Source of the DNA: Diploscapter coronatus
Lineage: Eukaryota; Nematoda; Chromadorea; Rhabditida; Rhabditidae
DNA length: 64,000 nucleotides
Direction of reading: 5' to 3'
Assembly (NCBI GenBank): GCA_964036155.1
Contig: OZ038423.1
Coordinates: 35,479,249-35,543,248, forward strand
The position numbers and the translations under genes were made by a program. Positions 1-12,600 of this stretch are shown one piece after another. The first letter of the stretch is position 1. Each line of letters begins with the position of its first letter. A model generated the notes under the pieces. That model was not told the DNA's origin and searched no databases. It worked only from the letters and a program-made list of their open reading frames with translations.

Positions 1-1
1 T

Positions 2-187
2 GATTACCACCTCTTCAAGCACCTCAGTCACTTCCTTAGAGGACAGAACTTCAAGGATCGTAAAGATGTCGAATCTGCACTGAAGGGATTCTTCGACTCC
101 CAGACTGCGGAGTTCTACAAGGCCGGTATCCATGCTCTGCCAAGTCGTTGGAAGAAAACAGTCAATGCTAATGGCAATTACTTCTAA
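2..187 (+). mobile_element. Mariner-family transposase, C-terminal fragment
   Basis: An open frame enters from the left edge and ends at TAA 185-187. It encodes about 61 residues beginning DYHLFKHLSHFLRG and ending SRWKKTVNANGNYF. The D-Y-H-L-F spacing and the final 'SRW.K.V..NG.YF' block are the usual end of mariner (Tc1/mariner superfamily, DD34D) transposases; the final catalytic Asp normally lies in the PxDYHLF stretch, visible here as the first residue. No stop or frameshift occurs in the visible part. The 3' terminal inverted repeat should lie just downstream, but I could not delimit it. The 5' portion is outside the window. Confidence 0.85.
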
Positions 188-484
188 TCCGTTCGTTGTC
201 TCATTTTTGCGAAATATAATAAAATATAAATGCCAAAATTTTCTCATTACTTATGCCACAACCTAATACTTTCATTTGAGATATTGCAAAATTTGTTCAA
301 TTCTTATGCATACATTTCCTAGCGATTATATGATAACTGCTTACGTCATTTTTGAAGTCGGCTTCGCTATCGTAATATTTTATGACAGCGCCAGCATTGG
401 TCTTCTTCAATTTCTCCTTCAATTCATCAAAATTTTCGTCACTAAACATAAATGTTCATTTTTCAAGCTTATCAAATCGGCTCA

Positions 485-1567
485 TTACCTATCGATCGTT
501 GCCAGGTCGTCGTCTCCGTCTTCTTCCTCTTGTTCATCTTCATCTTCTTCGTCACAAGTATTGTCACAATTGTCGTCTTCGTCCGCTGTCTCCTGAAAAT
601 TTGATGATGCTTGAACAAGTAACAAATTTTGTGAGTTTTCAATGATGAAAATTTTGGAAATCTGATCTGACGATTTTTCAAACTATGGAAATTGAACATA
701 CCTCCTCGTCTTCCTCTTCCTCCTCGTCATCGGTGCATTCCGATTCATCTTCTTGCCTCTGAGCTTCCTGTCGTTCCAGAGCTTTCTGAGCTTCCTGTTG
801 TTCCAGAGCTTTCTGAGCTTCCTGTTGTTCCAGAGCTTTCTGTTGTTTTTCAAAGTTCCGCTCCATTTTTCCCTGTTGTTTCAGAAAGTTCTGTCTTGTT
901 TCTTCCTGTTGTTTTTGAAAGTTCCGCTCCATTTCTTCCTCTTGTTTCAGAGCTTCTTCTTCTTCCGCACAACTGAGTTCTTCCAAGCGCTGTTTCTTTG
1001 TTCCTCCAACCTCCATCTCTTGTCCCTTTCTCTTTCCTTTCAATTGTCCACTTTGTCGTGGTCCAGATTCGTCAGCAACGTTTGATGGGACTGTAGAAGT
1101 AGCGACTTGTCCAGCATTGCGATCCTTTATTCTTTGGCTACATCTTCTAGTAGGGTTGACTGCGGCTGGGTCATCTTTTAGCGCACGCAATGACCTCGAT
1201 TTCGCTTGAGCCGAGCTAAATTTTTAAAATTTGAATAATATAAAGAAGGTTCATCATACACTTCGGGTTCATCGTCGCTGTTGGCATGCCTGGATTGCGA
1301 GAGTGTTCTACGATGTTTTATCCATTATATAATAAATTATATGCACGTATTTACCTGCTCCCGACTTCCCAGCCGCCGAACAATAGGAGGCCGATGACCA
1401 TAACTATGCCAATTATTATCAATGATGTCTTGAAGAGTTTAATATTATGTATTCAATTGTTTTATGCATACCTTCATTCCACTGCGGTGAAGACGGTTTC
1501 TTCTCGGCTGCTCGTTTTCAGCGCCTTCAGGGATGTCAATGATGATCATTCGCTTTAATTCGGCCAT
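485..1567 (-). CDS. Single-pass membrane protein with Glu/Gln coiled coil and acidic tail
   Basis: I assemble five exons: 1472-1567, 1355-1428, 1260-1307, 702-1215 and 485-592. All have GT..AG borders and matching phases, giving about 279 aa. The ATG (1565-1567) directly follows a TTCAG, as at a trans-splice acceptor. In order: a basic N-terminus ('RRNRLHRSGMK'), one hydrophobic segment (around TSLIIIGIVMVIGLLLFGG, residues 33-51), a basic/polar stretch with 'SQRIKDR', a long Glu/Gln/Lys coiled coil built partly from three copies of a 9-residue unit KALEQQEAQ, and a C-terminus that is almost entirely Asp/Glu. The positive-inside rule suggests a type II orientation. I do not recognise the family and assign no function. 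The exon 3 donor (GT|gtatga) was chosen for phase. Confidence is high that a gene is here and moderate for exact borders. Confidence 0.7.
761..841 (-). repeat. Three tandem 27-bp coding repeats
   Basis: Three near-identical 27-bp copies (761-787, 788-814, 815-841) encode the EAQKALE(Q/R)Q unit of the coiled-coil gene. The unit is a multiple of three, so copy-number change keeps the frame. Confidence 0.85.
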
Positions 1568-1620
1568 CTGAATGAGTTTATTAAAACTTCTCACTCGAAA
1601 GGTGACACTTGATCTCTCTA

Positions 1621-1653
<33 letters not shown>

Positions 1654-3375
1654 GTGTGTATGAACCTGAAAATTAATAAATTCCTCAATCGTCGAAATAC
1701 ACTTGATAATTTTTAACCCGTATTGAGGCTCAAGATTCATTGCCAAGAGAATTTTATTTCGACAACTACTCTGAAGATCAACTTCGTTTTGTTTTGAACA
1801 TGAGAAATTTCAATTAGTTTAGTCTGATTCTTCCAATTGTAGCCTTTTTTTAATACCTTTGCACATCCCTGATTTTAAGCCATGAAAAAAATTAACAAAG
1901 CTCAATGATATCACTGCATGGTGTAGGCATCAATAAACTATAAATCTTCAAATTTGCTGAAATCTACAAGAATTCTTGGTGTTTGAACATATATTTTGGC
2001 ATAGAGAACTTTTGAAAATTGTTGAGATAAAAATTGTCGATGAAAATGGAAGACTTCAACAAGCAATTTTTTTCCGTTTTCATAGATGACATGACTTCTA
2101 TGTCTTGATAAGCGACACTTGTACCAGAACTTCTGATAACAATGCACTTTCTAATTTGAAATTATGCTCGCCTTCATATCTAATAAAGACTGGCTCTATG
2201 AGTAAAGATTGTTGTTATGATAAACAATTTCTGTTATATGATGATTTGTCGTTCATGAATGAAGGCAGGCGGCAATTCTGTGAATGAAGGAGAGATAAAT
2301 GTAGAACAAGGAGAGTACAAAGAAAGAGAAATCTGATCGAGAAATATTACGTTAATGAATAGTCTATTCTTTTCGTGGTAAGGAAAATGATTCGAAGGAA
2401 GAAAACTTATCAAATAACTATTTCAGACTGAGATAGTGTGCTACTGATCGATGATAAAATGATAATTTTTAAACAAATTTTCAGCAAACACAGGTCGAAT
2501 TTAGTTCCTAAACACATTTCTAGGGTTTATATCTGTTTTGGGTATAAAGAGCGGAAAAATTATACCATAAAACCTTTGCACTTTGGCCTATCTATTACAG
2601 CCAGCTATGGTAATCGGTCATTATCTGGTCTGTATTCTACCCAGAAATGTTTATTTACTTCTCAAATTAAAGTATACGATTCTTCAACATATCACAATGC
2701 ATACTTGCACGTATTTAGTCATAACCTGACACTAATGGATATGAACAGGATTATGACAAAGTTATCCCATTCTATGATTGCTCAACAATGGTGTTTGACA
2801 TAAACAAAAGTACCAAAACCGATCCAAAGGCCAGAAAAATGTTCTATGATTGCTAATTAATGTTTAGAGCATTTTTCATAAGTTTCTGTCACTTAAAAAT
2901 GCCTACTGATAATCATCCACAAGACTACCACAAAAGCTCATATACCAAGCATTGAAGAGAGATCTTGCATTCTTTGTCAAGCTATTCTTTCATATCCGAA
3001 AGATGATAAATCAGCTCAATTAGCGTAAAACTATGCAAAATAATGGCATTTTAAAAGTTTGAACCAGAAATAACCAAAAAATTGAGTCAAACTTGTCATT
3101 TTACAAGCATGATACATTCTATGGTTCACTTGACGTACTAGAATCCATCGCTAAAATTACTTTTCTGTCAAAAATTTATATGAAAATGTTTTTTAACTGA
3201 TGGGAAAATTATTTTGAGACTAATTTAGCGCATCAAAAAGATATTATGAGGATTTTTAAAACTCACAGGAAGATTTACAGCTGAATGTTATGGCAAAAAT
3301 ACACATTCGTCTGTAAGTAGCTTAGCGAGTGTGGAAAAACGAAGTAAATTAGCAAAGTTGAGGATGTTTGATGGG

Positions 3376-3545
3376 CTCAGGAAATCAGGCAGCTCAACGG
3401 CTAAGCAGGCGAATTTACTGATAAGCAGATAAGTTAAGCAGCTGAAGCAAATCAGCGGGCTGTCTTCCCTCTGAGGACAGAGCTGATTTGCTCGGCTTAG
3501 TCCCGGATTCTTCCTGACTTAGCCAGACTACGTGAGATAAGTCGC
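3376..3545. repeat. Imperfect fold-back (hairpin) repeat
   Basis: The arms AGCAAATCAGC (about 3447) and GCTGATTTGCT (about 3481) flank an inner CTGTC/GACAG pair. Outer segments (GGCTCAGGAAATCAGG-like and CCTGACTTAGCC-like) extend the complementarity, giving a nested imperfect hairpin of about 170 bp. It looks like a decayed MITE; a hairpin RNA precursor is the alternative. Confidence 0.45.
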
Positions 3546-6500
3546 TTGTATAACGACACGAAAATCTCCCACAAATTGGAAAGAACCGAAAACGACAGAT
3601 TTAAAATGGATTGTCGAAATTTAGATGAAATCTATTCTGGGAACGGACGAACTAACACAGGATATTCGGGATAGTGAAGAGTTCGACACCTTAGAAATTT
3701 TATAAATCCGCTTTTAGAAATTGAAATTAGATTCAAATTTTACCTGAGCTCCCAAGAATAAAAGGCTGAATTTTGCGATAATATCATGTTGCTTACAAAA
3801 TGATAAATAGAAGTCCGTAAATTTAGCAAATCGCTGATGTTAACAAACAATAATTCAAAAAATAATGTAAGTGGTGAAAATTATAGCCAAAGGAGAATAT
3901 GATACGACAAAAATGTACTTGCGAAGGCGGTTGCTTGTAAGGCAAGTTGGAGGAGCTGGAAGCAAGAACACGCCCACTTGAGCAGATCGCACAGACACAC
4001 GGAATAGGGAAAATCACAAAACAAAAACGGGAATATTTTCAATCTCTAATCTCCGAATCTCACTACAAGTGAATGACTGATAGAAGAATGAGAGTGGAAG
4101 AAGACCCGAGGAAACCCCGAATGCACCACATTCTAACGTGTAAAAATATGGCCACATGACTCTTGAAATTTGTTGAAAAATAAGCTAAGTCCGTGCAGCG
4201 ATAAAGCTGAACTTCGATTCCGATAGTTGTAAGAAAATTCACAGATCGAGTTTATTCCTATTCGCTATTTTCGAGTCTTCATTCCATATCGTCAGATTCC
4301 AAAGATTACTATTGCAGTTTTATTTGTGCAAAAATTGTACTTTCTGAATGCCAAAAGACGCAAAAATGCCTGCTTTTTGCTGTAAGGATTATCTCACTTT
4401 CGACAGGGAAAAATGATGCAAATTACGCAAATCTTGAATGTTCATCCCGAGGAAAGATTAAATTGAATTTAGACTAGATGCAAATATTAGTTCAATAAGT
4501 AAGTATCAATATGTACACTTGTACGTTATTCGAAAAAATCATCTGGATATAATCTGCCCTCACATTTTCATGAATAGCAGTTACAGTATGCAGATGAATG
4601 AGTGTGCTCACATGTAGACTGATCCTAAAAATTCCTTGAATAAGCTAAATGCGCCTCTTTTCGGAGTTCGGTTTGCGTTTGGGAATGAAAATAATAATTG
4701 TAAATTTGTTGAAAATAATCAAATATTCGTTAGTATTTAGGCAGGATCAGCCAAAATTGAAAAGCTATAAGACTTTGCTCATTTTTCCACGATTATTTGC
4801 TTATTGTCAACCGTTTTCACATTGCGCAGCTCCAAGTAATGGAAAGGAAAGAAAACAGTGAAGAGCAGGCAGAAAATGAGAAAGAGAGAAGGGAGAAGCT
4901 GCGTTTGGAAATGGGCAATAATTTATGAGAGCAGAACGGCTATTTGCCTGTGCCTAAGAAGATGCGCGGCTCACCTCAAAAACGCCTTACTTCTCTAAAT
5001 ATTTTGGTATTTCATTTCATTGGGACAAAAGGGGTTACTTCAAATTTGAAATATGTAGCTGAATTTAGATGGATCTCAATAGAAATAAGATAAACTGCTC
5101 TTGTATCATATGATTTTCGCATCAATGTGTTCTATTTTAGATCCATTATGTTCTGCATACACTCAGTTTACAGTATGACGCAAAATGTCTGGTCAATAGT
5201 TTGCAATCAAATCAACAAAGATTATGCAAAACCCTAAACAAGGAATCGTTTCTGGGGATTATTAGGAAATTCTAAATGTCAGGATATTAGTCGAAAGCTC
5301 GAGTTTCGTCAATGAATTCTCTGTGTATGCAGGAAGATATTTTCCCAAGGTTTCGTAAGGCATTGCGTATACGCGGAAAAATCTCAGACAATAGAAAATA
5401 GACTATTATTTACGTAGAAACAAATAATTCGAGGGAATTAGCGAAATGAGCTAAATGGATTTAGAGCCAATCCAAATCTCTGTCCATTCAAATGATCTAT
5501 CTGATTCTCTTATCACTCAAACTCCTCTCGTCACGTGCTTCCCTGCATTCCTGCTAGCCCAAACCAGGGATTATCCAAATGTCTTCCTTTTTCATTCCGT
5601 TTTTATATTTCCACTTTCTATATATTTTAACATCTTAGCCTCGCGCATTTTTATCCTTGGGTCTCCGAAAATTTCTGTGGGATGATCCCTTCAACATATC
5701 ATTTTGTTTAGTTATTTTTGGTGCTTACCAGGCTTAGGGCGATTTTTATCCAACTCAATTTCGCTTACAAAGATAAATTACGAGTCACTAATAACATCCG
5801 AAAAGTCAAGTCCCAAGTTTTTGAATCCCTAAAAGTAAAGAAAAATGTAGACTAGAAACGTGTATAGTTTCATGAGTTCGAATTAGAGAATGCAGTTTGA
5901 ACATCTATACATTAGAGATTGGCTGTCAGAGAGCATTTGAACACGTACTCACAAGCAGATTTCGGTGCAAATCCGCCTAGCACATTCAAATTCAAACAGT
6001 CTGCCTCGTCTCAGCCATTTTCAGTGGGAAACTTGCAAAGTTCAAGGAAAATGAATAGAGACCGCTGCGCAAACAACTCGCATGAATTGGACTTGAAATT
6101 GATCAATCAGTACGTTCAGAACATCTAGAACTCAGGGATTGTTTCCGGCAAATTGGTGTGCGTTTTAATACAGCTACAATTGAATTCGGGATATCTAGCA
6201 GGTCGAGAAATCAAATATTTGTCCAAATGCTGGATTAAAATCATTAGTAATCTTAGAGTAAGTATATTTGAAGAAGATAAAACATTCGGAGTGCGAATGA
6301 GAATGTGATTTTCTGAGACTGAACAGACTTTTTGACCTACAGAATGGGCTATTTTCGCACGACAATTACACAGAGATAACACTCAAATTATTATTATCAT
6401 GCAAATCAAAGAATACGGTAAGCGAAGAGTTGAAAAGCTGAGAAGAAATAATGCATAGAACAAAGGGAATTGAAATTGGAACCTACAAACTTACGAAAAA

Positions 6501-6614
6501 CTAACTTTCAAATGAAACCGTTATTTTGTATTATTGTTAAAAGAAAAAGTTAAATATGTAGTACGAAAATATCGTTCATTTTCAATAATTCGTAGAAGTA
6601 TCTAGCAAGGGAAC

Positions 6615-6890
6615 TTTTTAGGGCCCGTAGAATTTCGGGACAAAAATAGATGCATCTGAAAAAGCAAAAAAAAAACCCTGAGTGGATTGATGGAAAATTT
6701 TCAATAAAAATGAATGCACTAATTTTAACTATGCTGCTGACGCCAGTGGAAAAGCTTACTGAAAATAAAGCACCTGCTGCAGGTATTTATATTTGTTGAA
6801 AAACTGCATTAACCCATTCAGAATTTTTGCTTTTTCAGACATACCAACTTCGTCCCGAAATTCCACGAAATCCTGAAAGGGGTCCTTGTA
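6615..6890. repeat. Inverted-repeat MITE-like element
   Basis: The left arm around 6625-6675 (AATTTCGGGACAAA..., CTGAAAAAGCAAAAA) is the imperfect reverse complement of 6822-6890 (TTTTTGCTTTTTCAGACAT, TTCGTCCCGAAATT). Arms of about 60 bp surround about 150 bp of unique sequence. It has no coding capacity. Confidence 0.6.
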
Positions 6891-8639
6891 AAGTCAGAAA
6901 TAACGAAACTCATTAAGTGTTCGATCATGAAATGTCATTTAGAGCCGATTTTCTGATAGGCAAGTCTTCAAGCTGGATAAACTTGTAGAGGGCGAGGTGT
7001 AAGTTCAAAAATGGGTGCGAAGCTTTTGTTCCTTTTTCTGAAAGCGCATCGAGTTGCGATTTGAGCCTAAAACGCCTGTCCCAAAATGCCATCCATTTGT
7101 CGCTGATTTATCCATACATTTTTCATAAAGGATTTTTACTGATGAAATAAAAATGTACTCCTAATCTCAATTTTTCACTTTAGAATAAGGGATGTTAGAA
7201 TTCCTATTATATTTAAAGGAAAAAGATCAATTTCGGTAACAATAATTTGTATATTTGGAGAACAAATCCTATTGTACTTTCGATTAATTTAAAAAAAAAA
7301 AATACTAACACCTCGGATATAGATAGAGATATTCAAACTCCAGCTTCAACTTAACTGCAATTTACAGTTAAAATTGAAAAAAGATAGTGAAATTGAGGCT
7401 CGATTTTTTGTCTCCATACATTTCTGGATATTAATGAGGAACTTCATAGTCTTACGCGGATTTACATTATGAAGACTACTGTAATGATGTAATATTGGAG
7501 AGGAGATGAACTTTGCATACTTCATCGTTCATGATTTTCTTGCTGACTTTACGTCCGACTTGAAGAAGGCTTTGTCTATATTTTCAAAGAAATGTGAGTG
7601 CGATGTGCAATGTGCAATGATAGAGTGCTGCTGTTCGTTTTGAGCACATAAAACAGGCCTTTTTCGAACACAACAGAAGCAGAAGGAGAAAAGTGGAAGT
7701 GACATGTGATTTCGGGGCGGCGGAAGGCGAAGTTGACTTCGGTGGGGCAATTTTCTTGCTTTTATGAGAGATTTGGTAATTCGGTTTTCAAAGTACGAAG
7801 ACAGCTACTTTTCCCCATCTATTGAAAGTTGTCGGCAAATAATGATTTCTTAATTACTGATGGATGAACTGATATTTATCATTTTGGTTTTATCAAATTT
7901 GAAAAGTTTCTATATTTTTGGAAGCACCGAATTGAATGATTATTTCAAATTTTGATATTTTCTGTCTGTCGTTTTTATTCCTTCAGTTGCTTTGTGCGAT
8001 GTGTTTCGAGTTAGAAACATTTCTCACCAATGCAGGAATTGCGTGTCTTTCTCCTTCTCAATTTTAAATTTACCATAAAATAGAAGTAGTCGGATTGCAA
8101 TAATACTTTAATAAAGAGTTCAAATTGGATTTGGAAATTACACAAGAAGGAGGGTGAATCAACGCAATAGTTTCTTCAGTTTCGAGAATAATATAGATGA
8201 TAGACTAGAATAAGCGAACGGGAAGGATGTAGTAGAGAAAAAAGAACGATGGAGGAAGGTAAAAGTAAGAATATTTTAAAAGGATAAGCTAAAATGAAGA
8301 AATGGTAGGGAAAAGTGGTGTAAGAGTTTACCAACAGGGATGCTTGAAGTTTTAGTTTGAATTTTTGGAAGTCGAATTAAAGTTTTACTGAAAAAATAGA
8401 TGTCAAAAATCTTTTTCAAAATATTAAACTTTAGTCCAGATATAGGAACAAATATGAATAAATGGGGCTATAGTTATGACCAATCTGGTAAGCAACTGAA
8501 GACATTTTTGGATAAGGAATTAACTTAAGTTACCATATTAAGCATCTAATCAGTGAACTACCTGCTAATTGACTAATGCGCAAAAACAATAGAAATTCGC
8601 GAGTTCAAATTTAGGTTACCACTTGCTACTTCACTTATT

Positions 8640-8905
8640 TTTTCCTAGCCTTATTATTCCCACTAGGTGGGGGCAGCTACCCTCTGTATAGGGCAGGAGT
8701 CCTATCCTAGCCACACAGGACTAGTGGCCCGTCCCGAGGACAGACTGTTGTCGTGTGCAACAGCCGAGGGACTTTAGGCGAATTTTTCGTGGTTTTATCC
8801 ACTACCAACATTTCTTAACCCCCTTGGTTTGGGTAGGAGCGGGGGGCGAACTTGAGGCCATAGCTGCAGGCAGTAACACACAATCACTGCGCTACACTGC
8901 TCATT
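8640..8905 (-). mobile_element. tRNA-derived SINE-like element
   Basis: On the minus strand, beginning near 8903, the sequence reads as a degenerate tRNA 5' part: a box-A-like TAGCGCAGTGAT, then about 40 nt later a box-B-like AAGTTCGCCCCCC. Unrelated G/C-rich sequence follows for about 170 nt and ends in AT-rich DNA near 8640. A tRNA-like head with internal Pol III boxes plus an unrelated body is SINE architecture. It is not a functional tRNA: I find no convincing anticodon arm. No target duplication was resolved. Confidence 0.5.
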
Positions 8906-9612
8906 GCTAATTCACTTATATAAGCCGAAATTCGTCATATTCTGAGTTCATCTAACTTGGATAACCAATTATTCATACATTTTGAGTAAAAGTCATTAAG
9001 TTTGCTTTGAATAATCTAATGCTCACACAGAAAGCCATGAAATTTTGAGTAAAATTGAGAATTCTGGAAGGGAAAATTTAAATTAGAAAGAGTCGTAGAT
9101 AAAAAACTTAGAAATGAGTTTTAATATGAAACAGCAGAAAATCTCATGTAAAGCAAAATGTCCAATAATATTCACATATTCGCCTCAGAACTCCATGGCA
9201 TGTTTTTTTTTACCTTTGAATAGTCTTTTAACAGAAGTTTATCCTAATTTTGATCCACGATACAGTTGTCTCACACGAGGAGAAACTGCAACGAGGTGAT
9301 AAAGTAGTCTGAAAATATCAATTTGGATATTTCATTCATTACCACGTAATCGTTTACCTGTTTTCACTGCAACAGTAGAACACACGAGGAACTACTGCAG
9401 CAGTGGTGAGTGATGTGGACAATGAAAGCTGATCGAGTTGAGTACGTACACCTAAAAGATATTTTAAAAAGAAAAATATCGAATTCACTCGATTAAGATA
9501 TTTAAACGTTTTCATATCGTTTTATTTCAGAAGATTAGAGTGCAAATAAATCTTTATTCTAAGAAAAAAATCAACACAAGAAGAAAAGGAAAACAAAGAC
9601 CCTATTGCTCAA

Positions 9613-12600
9613 TCACAAAACATTTCGTTTGCGAAGTCCCGAGAAGAATTCTGCCTTGGATTGGTGGCTGGCGGTCTTGCTGTGTATAATGCAGTCCTCG
9701 ATCGAGCCGATAGTCTTCCCACACACCTGAAACAAAAAGTTAGTAAATGAAACCGAAAAGTAGTAAAGGTTTTTTACCCGGCAGAAGTAAAAATTATCAT
9801 CGAGGAATGAGATCATGAAGTCATTTTCGAGGTCATCGGGCATATCCTCCAGCATCTTCCATAGATCATCTTCCTTAATTGAAAAGGAAACTAAAGGAGT
9901 TCTCAAAATGAAAAACCTCTTCATCAGCAATAGGCTCGGGGAGCTCAACTTTGACTCTGTCCAGGGAGTATCCATCAAAGATACAATCATCACTGCGATA
10001 TTGACAGAGCAGACGATTCCAGACCTCATTGGCGCCCAGAGTCTGAAATTATTGATTTTAAAAACGACTGATGCCAACTTAGGTTTTGAGATTCTTACCT
10101 TTGAGTTGCCGACGATTACTAATCCTGCCTTTGGTCTTGTGAGGCTGACGTTCATCCGCCTGAAGTCCTTCAGGAATCCGATGGAACCGGATTGATTCGA
10201 TCGGACTGTGCTGATGAGGACGACCTCCTTCTCTCGACCCTAAGTTAAAATAGAATAAGCCCAAATAGTGGAAACTTAAACTTTACCTGGAAGCCATCGA
10301 CATTCCGGACTTCGATTCCATTGAGCCTCATGTCCCCGTTCCGAATGCGTCTCTTCACCAGCCGCTGGATGAGTTCCGTCTGAGGATCGTAGTAGCTAAT
10401 GATAGCTATGTCCTCAGGACGGATCTTGAGGCTGAAATTTAATTGATCAAAAATTAGAATAAAATCGAATGGAGACTAACTCGATGAAGGACTCGGCGAT
10501 CGAGAGGGTGACATGTGCTTGTTGGAGATTGAAAAAGGACTTCCCGAAGTGCGTTTCCTCTCCCTCACATTCGATGAACGCCTTCCTCTCGCCGTTCTTC
10601 CATTTCCAGCCGGCAGCGACCTTCTCGAGAGCCTCTGAAACGAGCATATTTGCATTTCAGACGAACTAATGATAGTCTACCTTTGTTGATTTTATCCCTG
10701 AGCTGACCGCAGTAGAATTCCTTGTTCGGGAAGGATGATATGCAGGGATGCATTCGGTGCTGATCGAGCAGCATCATTCGCGGCATCTTCGAGTCCAGAC
10801 AACGCTCCATAATGGAAGTGCCGAGTCCTGCGCATCCAGCCTGAAATTATCCATCTTCGATGATATTGAGGGAAAATTCAAACCCTGTATGAAATCACAA
10901 GCGGCGGAAGCTGTAATTGATCCCCGATCAGAACGACATGCTTTGGGCCAGTCATGAGAGGGATGACGAAGTCAGGGATTGTGGATTGGCCTGCCTCATC
11001 CAGAATCAAGTGTGTCGGCTGCATCTCCTTGATGACTGTGATCGCCGAAGTCGTGCACGTGCAGACGGCGATTCTGGCCTCTCTCAGAACGCGAAACTCG
11101 GCCATCTGAATCTCATTGGTTCATTGATTCTTTCCAATTGATTACAATAAACTTACTGCTTTCAGCTCCTTAAACCGATTCAGCTTCTTGCCACTGAGCT
11201 GGTTGCTTTTGCGGTCCAGCAGCAGCGCTTGGAATTCCGGGTTGGGGTGGTCGAGAATGAGTTGATGGAGGGCGAGGTGGTTCGCTCGCTGATTGGTCAT
11301 CTGCCTTGCATCAGAGTAGATCCTTACGACCTGAAATAATTCGGCATGGATGAAAATTAATCTTTTTCGAACCTTAATTCCTGTTGATTCCAAACGAATG
11401 GTGAGTTCATCTGCCGCCACGTTACTGGGGGCCACAGCAAGGACGAAGTTGTGGCTGTCCGATTTTGAATGGAAGTTGTGGATGATCGCAACCGCAGTGT
11501 TTGTCTGAGAGTATCTTTGGAAATGGTTTCTTCGAGGCATAAAATTAACCTTGCCAGTGCCTGGCGGGCCCTGGATGATCGATGCGCGGTGTGTGATCGC
11601 CATTCGGACCGCTTCCTTCTGCACGTCGTTCAGCGGGGGAATGTTTGGGACTTGCAAAACGACGTCTTCTGCAGAATCAGTCTGAAATTATAAATTCGCA
11701 GCTTCGATCAGACAAACAAATGGGATACCTTCAAACTTTCCAGATCGATTGGTTGTCCGATCAGCGCCTTGGTCAGCACGTCGTTCTGCATCGAAAAATG
11801 GTTGGGTTTGGCGAACGCCTTCAGAGCCTCGGTTTGTCGTTGGAAAGTGACCGGATTGTAGACTACCTGAGTTCAAATTCCGAGGTAAAGATAGAAAAAT
11901 AACGATACCTCCAAATAAATTGCCGATGGTTCTGCAGGGGGAATCTTGTCTTGTCCGGTTCTGTTCATCGTCGCCACATAGTCGTCAGATTTGGCTGAAA
12001 AATCTTATTTAAATTTGTGAAAGGAAATAAATATGTATAACATACCATCTGGAGTTGACGTGACCATTCCAACTCTCGACCATTCATTCGGCTTATCCTT
12101 GTTGATCGTGAATCGCACGAGTTCGCCATTCCCGATCTTCACGTTGCTCAGCTTCACGTCACCTGAACGAATAACATTATTTGAAAAAGTTGAACAAAAA
12201 TACCTGATTCCAAGGTTGTTGGCAGCGTGAACTTCACTTGGTAGTCGCCATTTTCAGATCGAGAGGGGACGAAGGCGGTCAGGAATGAAGTGAGACTTTG
12301 AGCCTGTCTTTCCTGTGCCGATCTTTCCGCATTGCACATGGCGTGGACCGTTTCGGAGAACTCCTTTGCTGAATCGAACCTGAAATTCGAATTGAATTTA
12401 ACAAATGGTCGAGATTTTCATACTCAGCCCTGAGCGGTTTGAGATGCACGGGCTTCTTCTCGATGGGCTTGGCAGGTGCGCGTTCCGCAGTGTTTTGCTG
12501 GACCTATAAAATATCGCTTTTTCAAGAGATCATGAAAAATAAGAATACCTGCTTCATGAGTCTTTCGACTCGACGCGCTTTTCCGTCGATGAAGTGTTGG

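Larger units (their letters stand above)
1568..8639. other. Gene-poor AT-rich region
   Basis: About 7 kb with no exon chain I can support. Open frames here are short, of low complexity and lack recognisable motifs or convincing splice continuity. It holds a TA-dinucleotide microsatellite (1623-1652) and the two fold-back repeats listed separately. Long introns or rapidly evolving genes could be hidden here. Confidence 0.5.

Noticed and set aside
276..699. Overlapping open frames rich in Ser or Lys on both strands
   Set aside because: They are antisense or out-of-frame shadows of the acidic-tail exon (485-592) and its flanks.
1623..1652. TA-run as a telomere-like or regulatory element
   Set aside because: Simple dinucleotide microsatellite.
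2438..2803. 121-codon open frame on the plus strand
   Set aside because: AT-rich composition, no motif, no splice partners or signal peptide; length alone is not convincing.
9815..10195. Plus-strand 126-codon open frame
   Set aside because: Antisense shadow of helicase exons.
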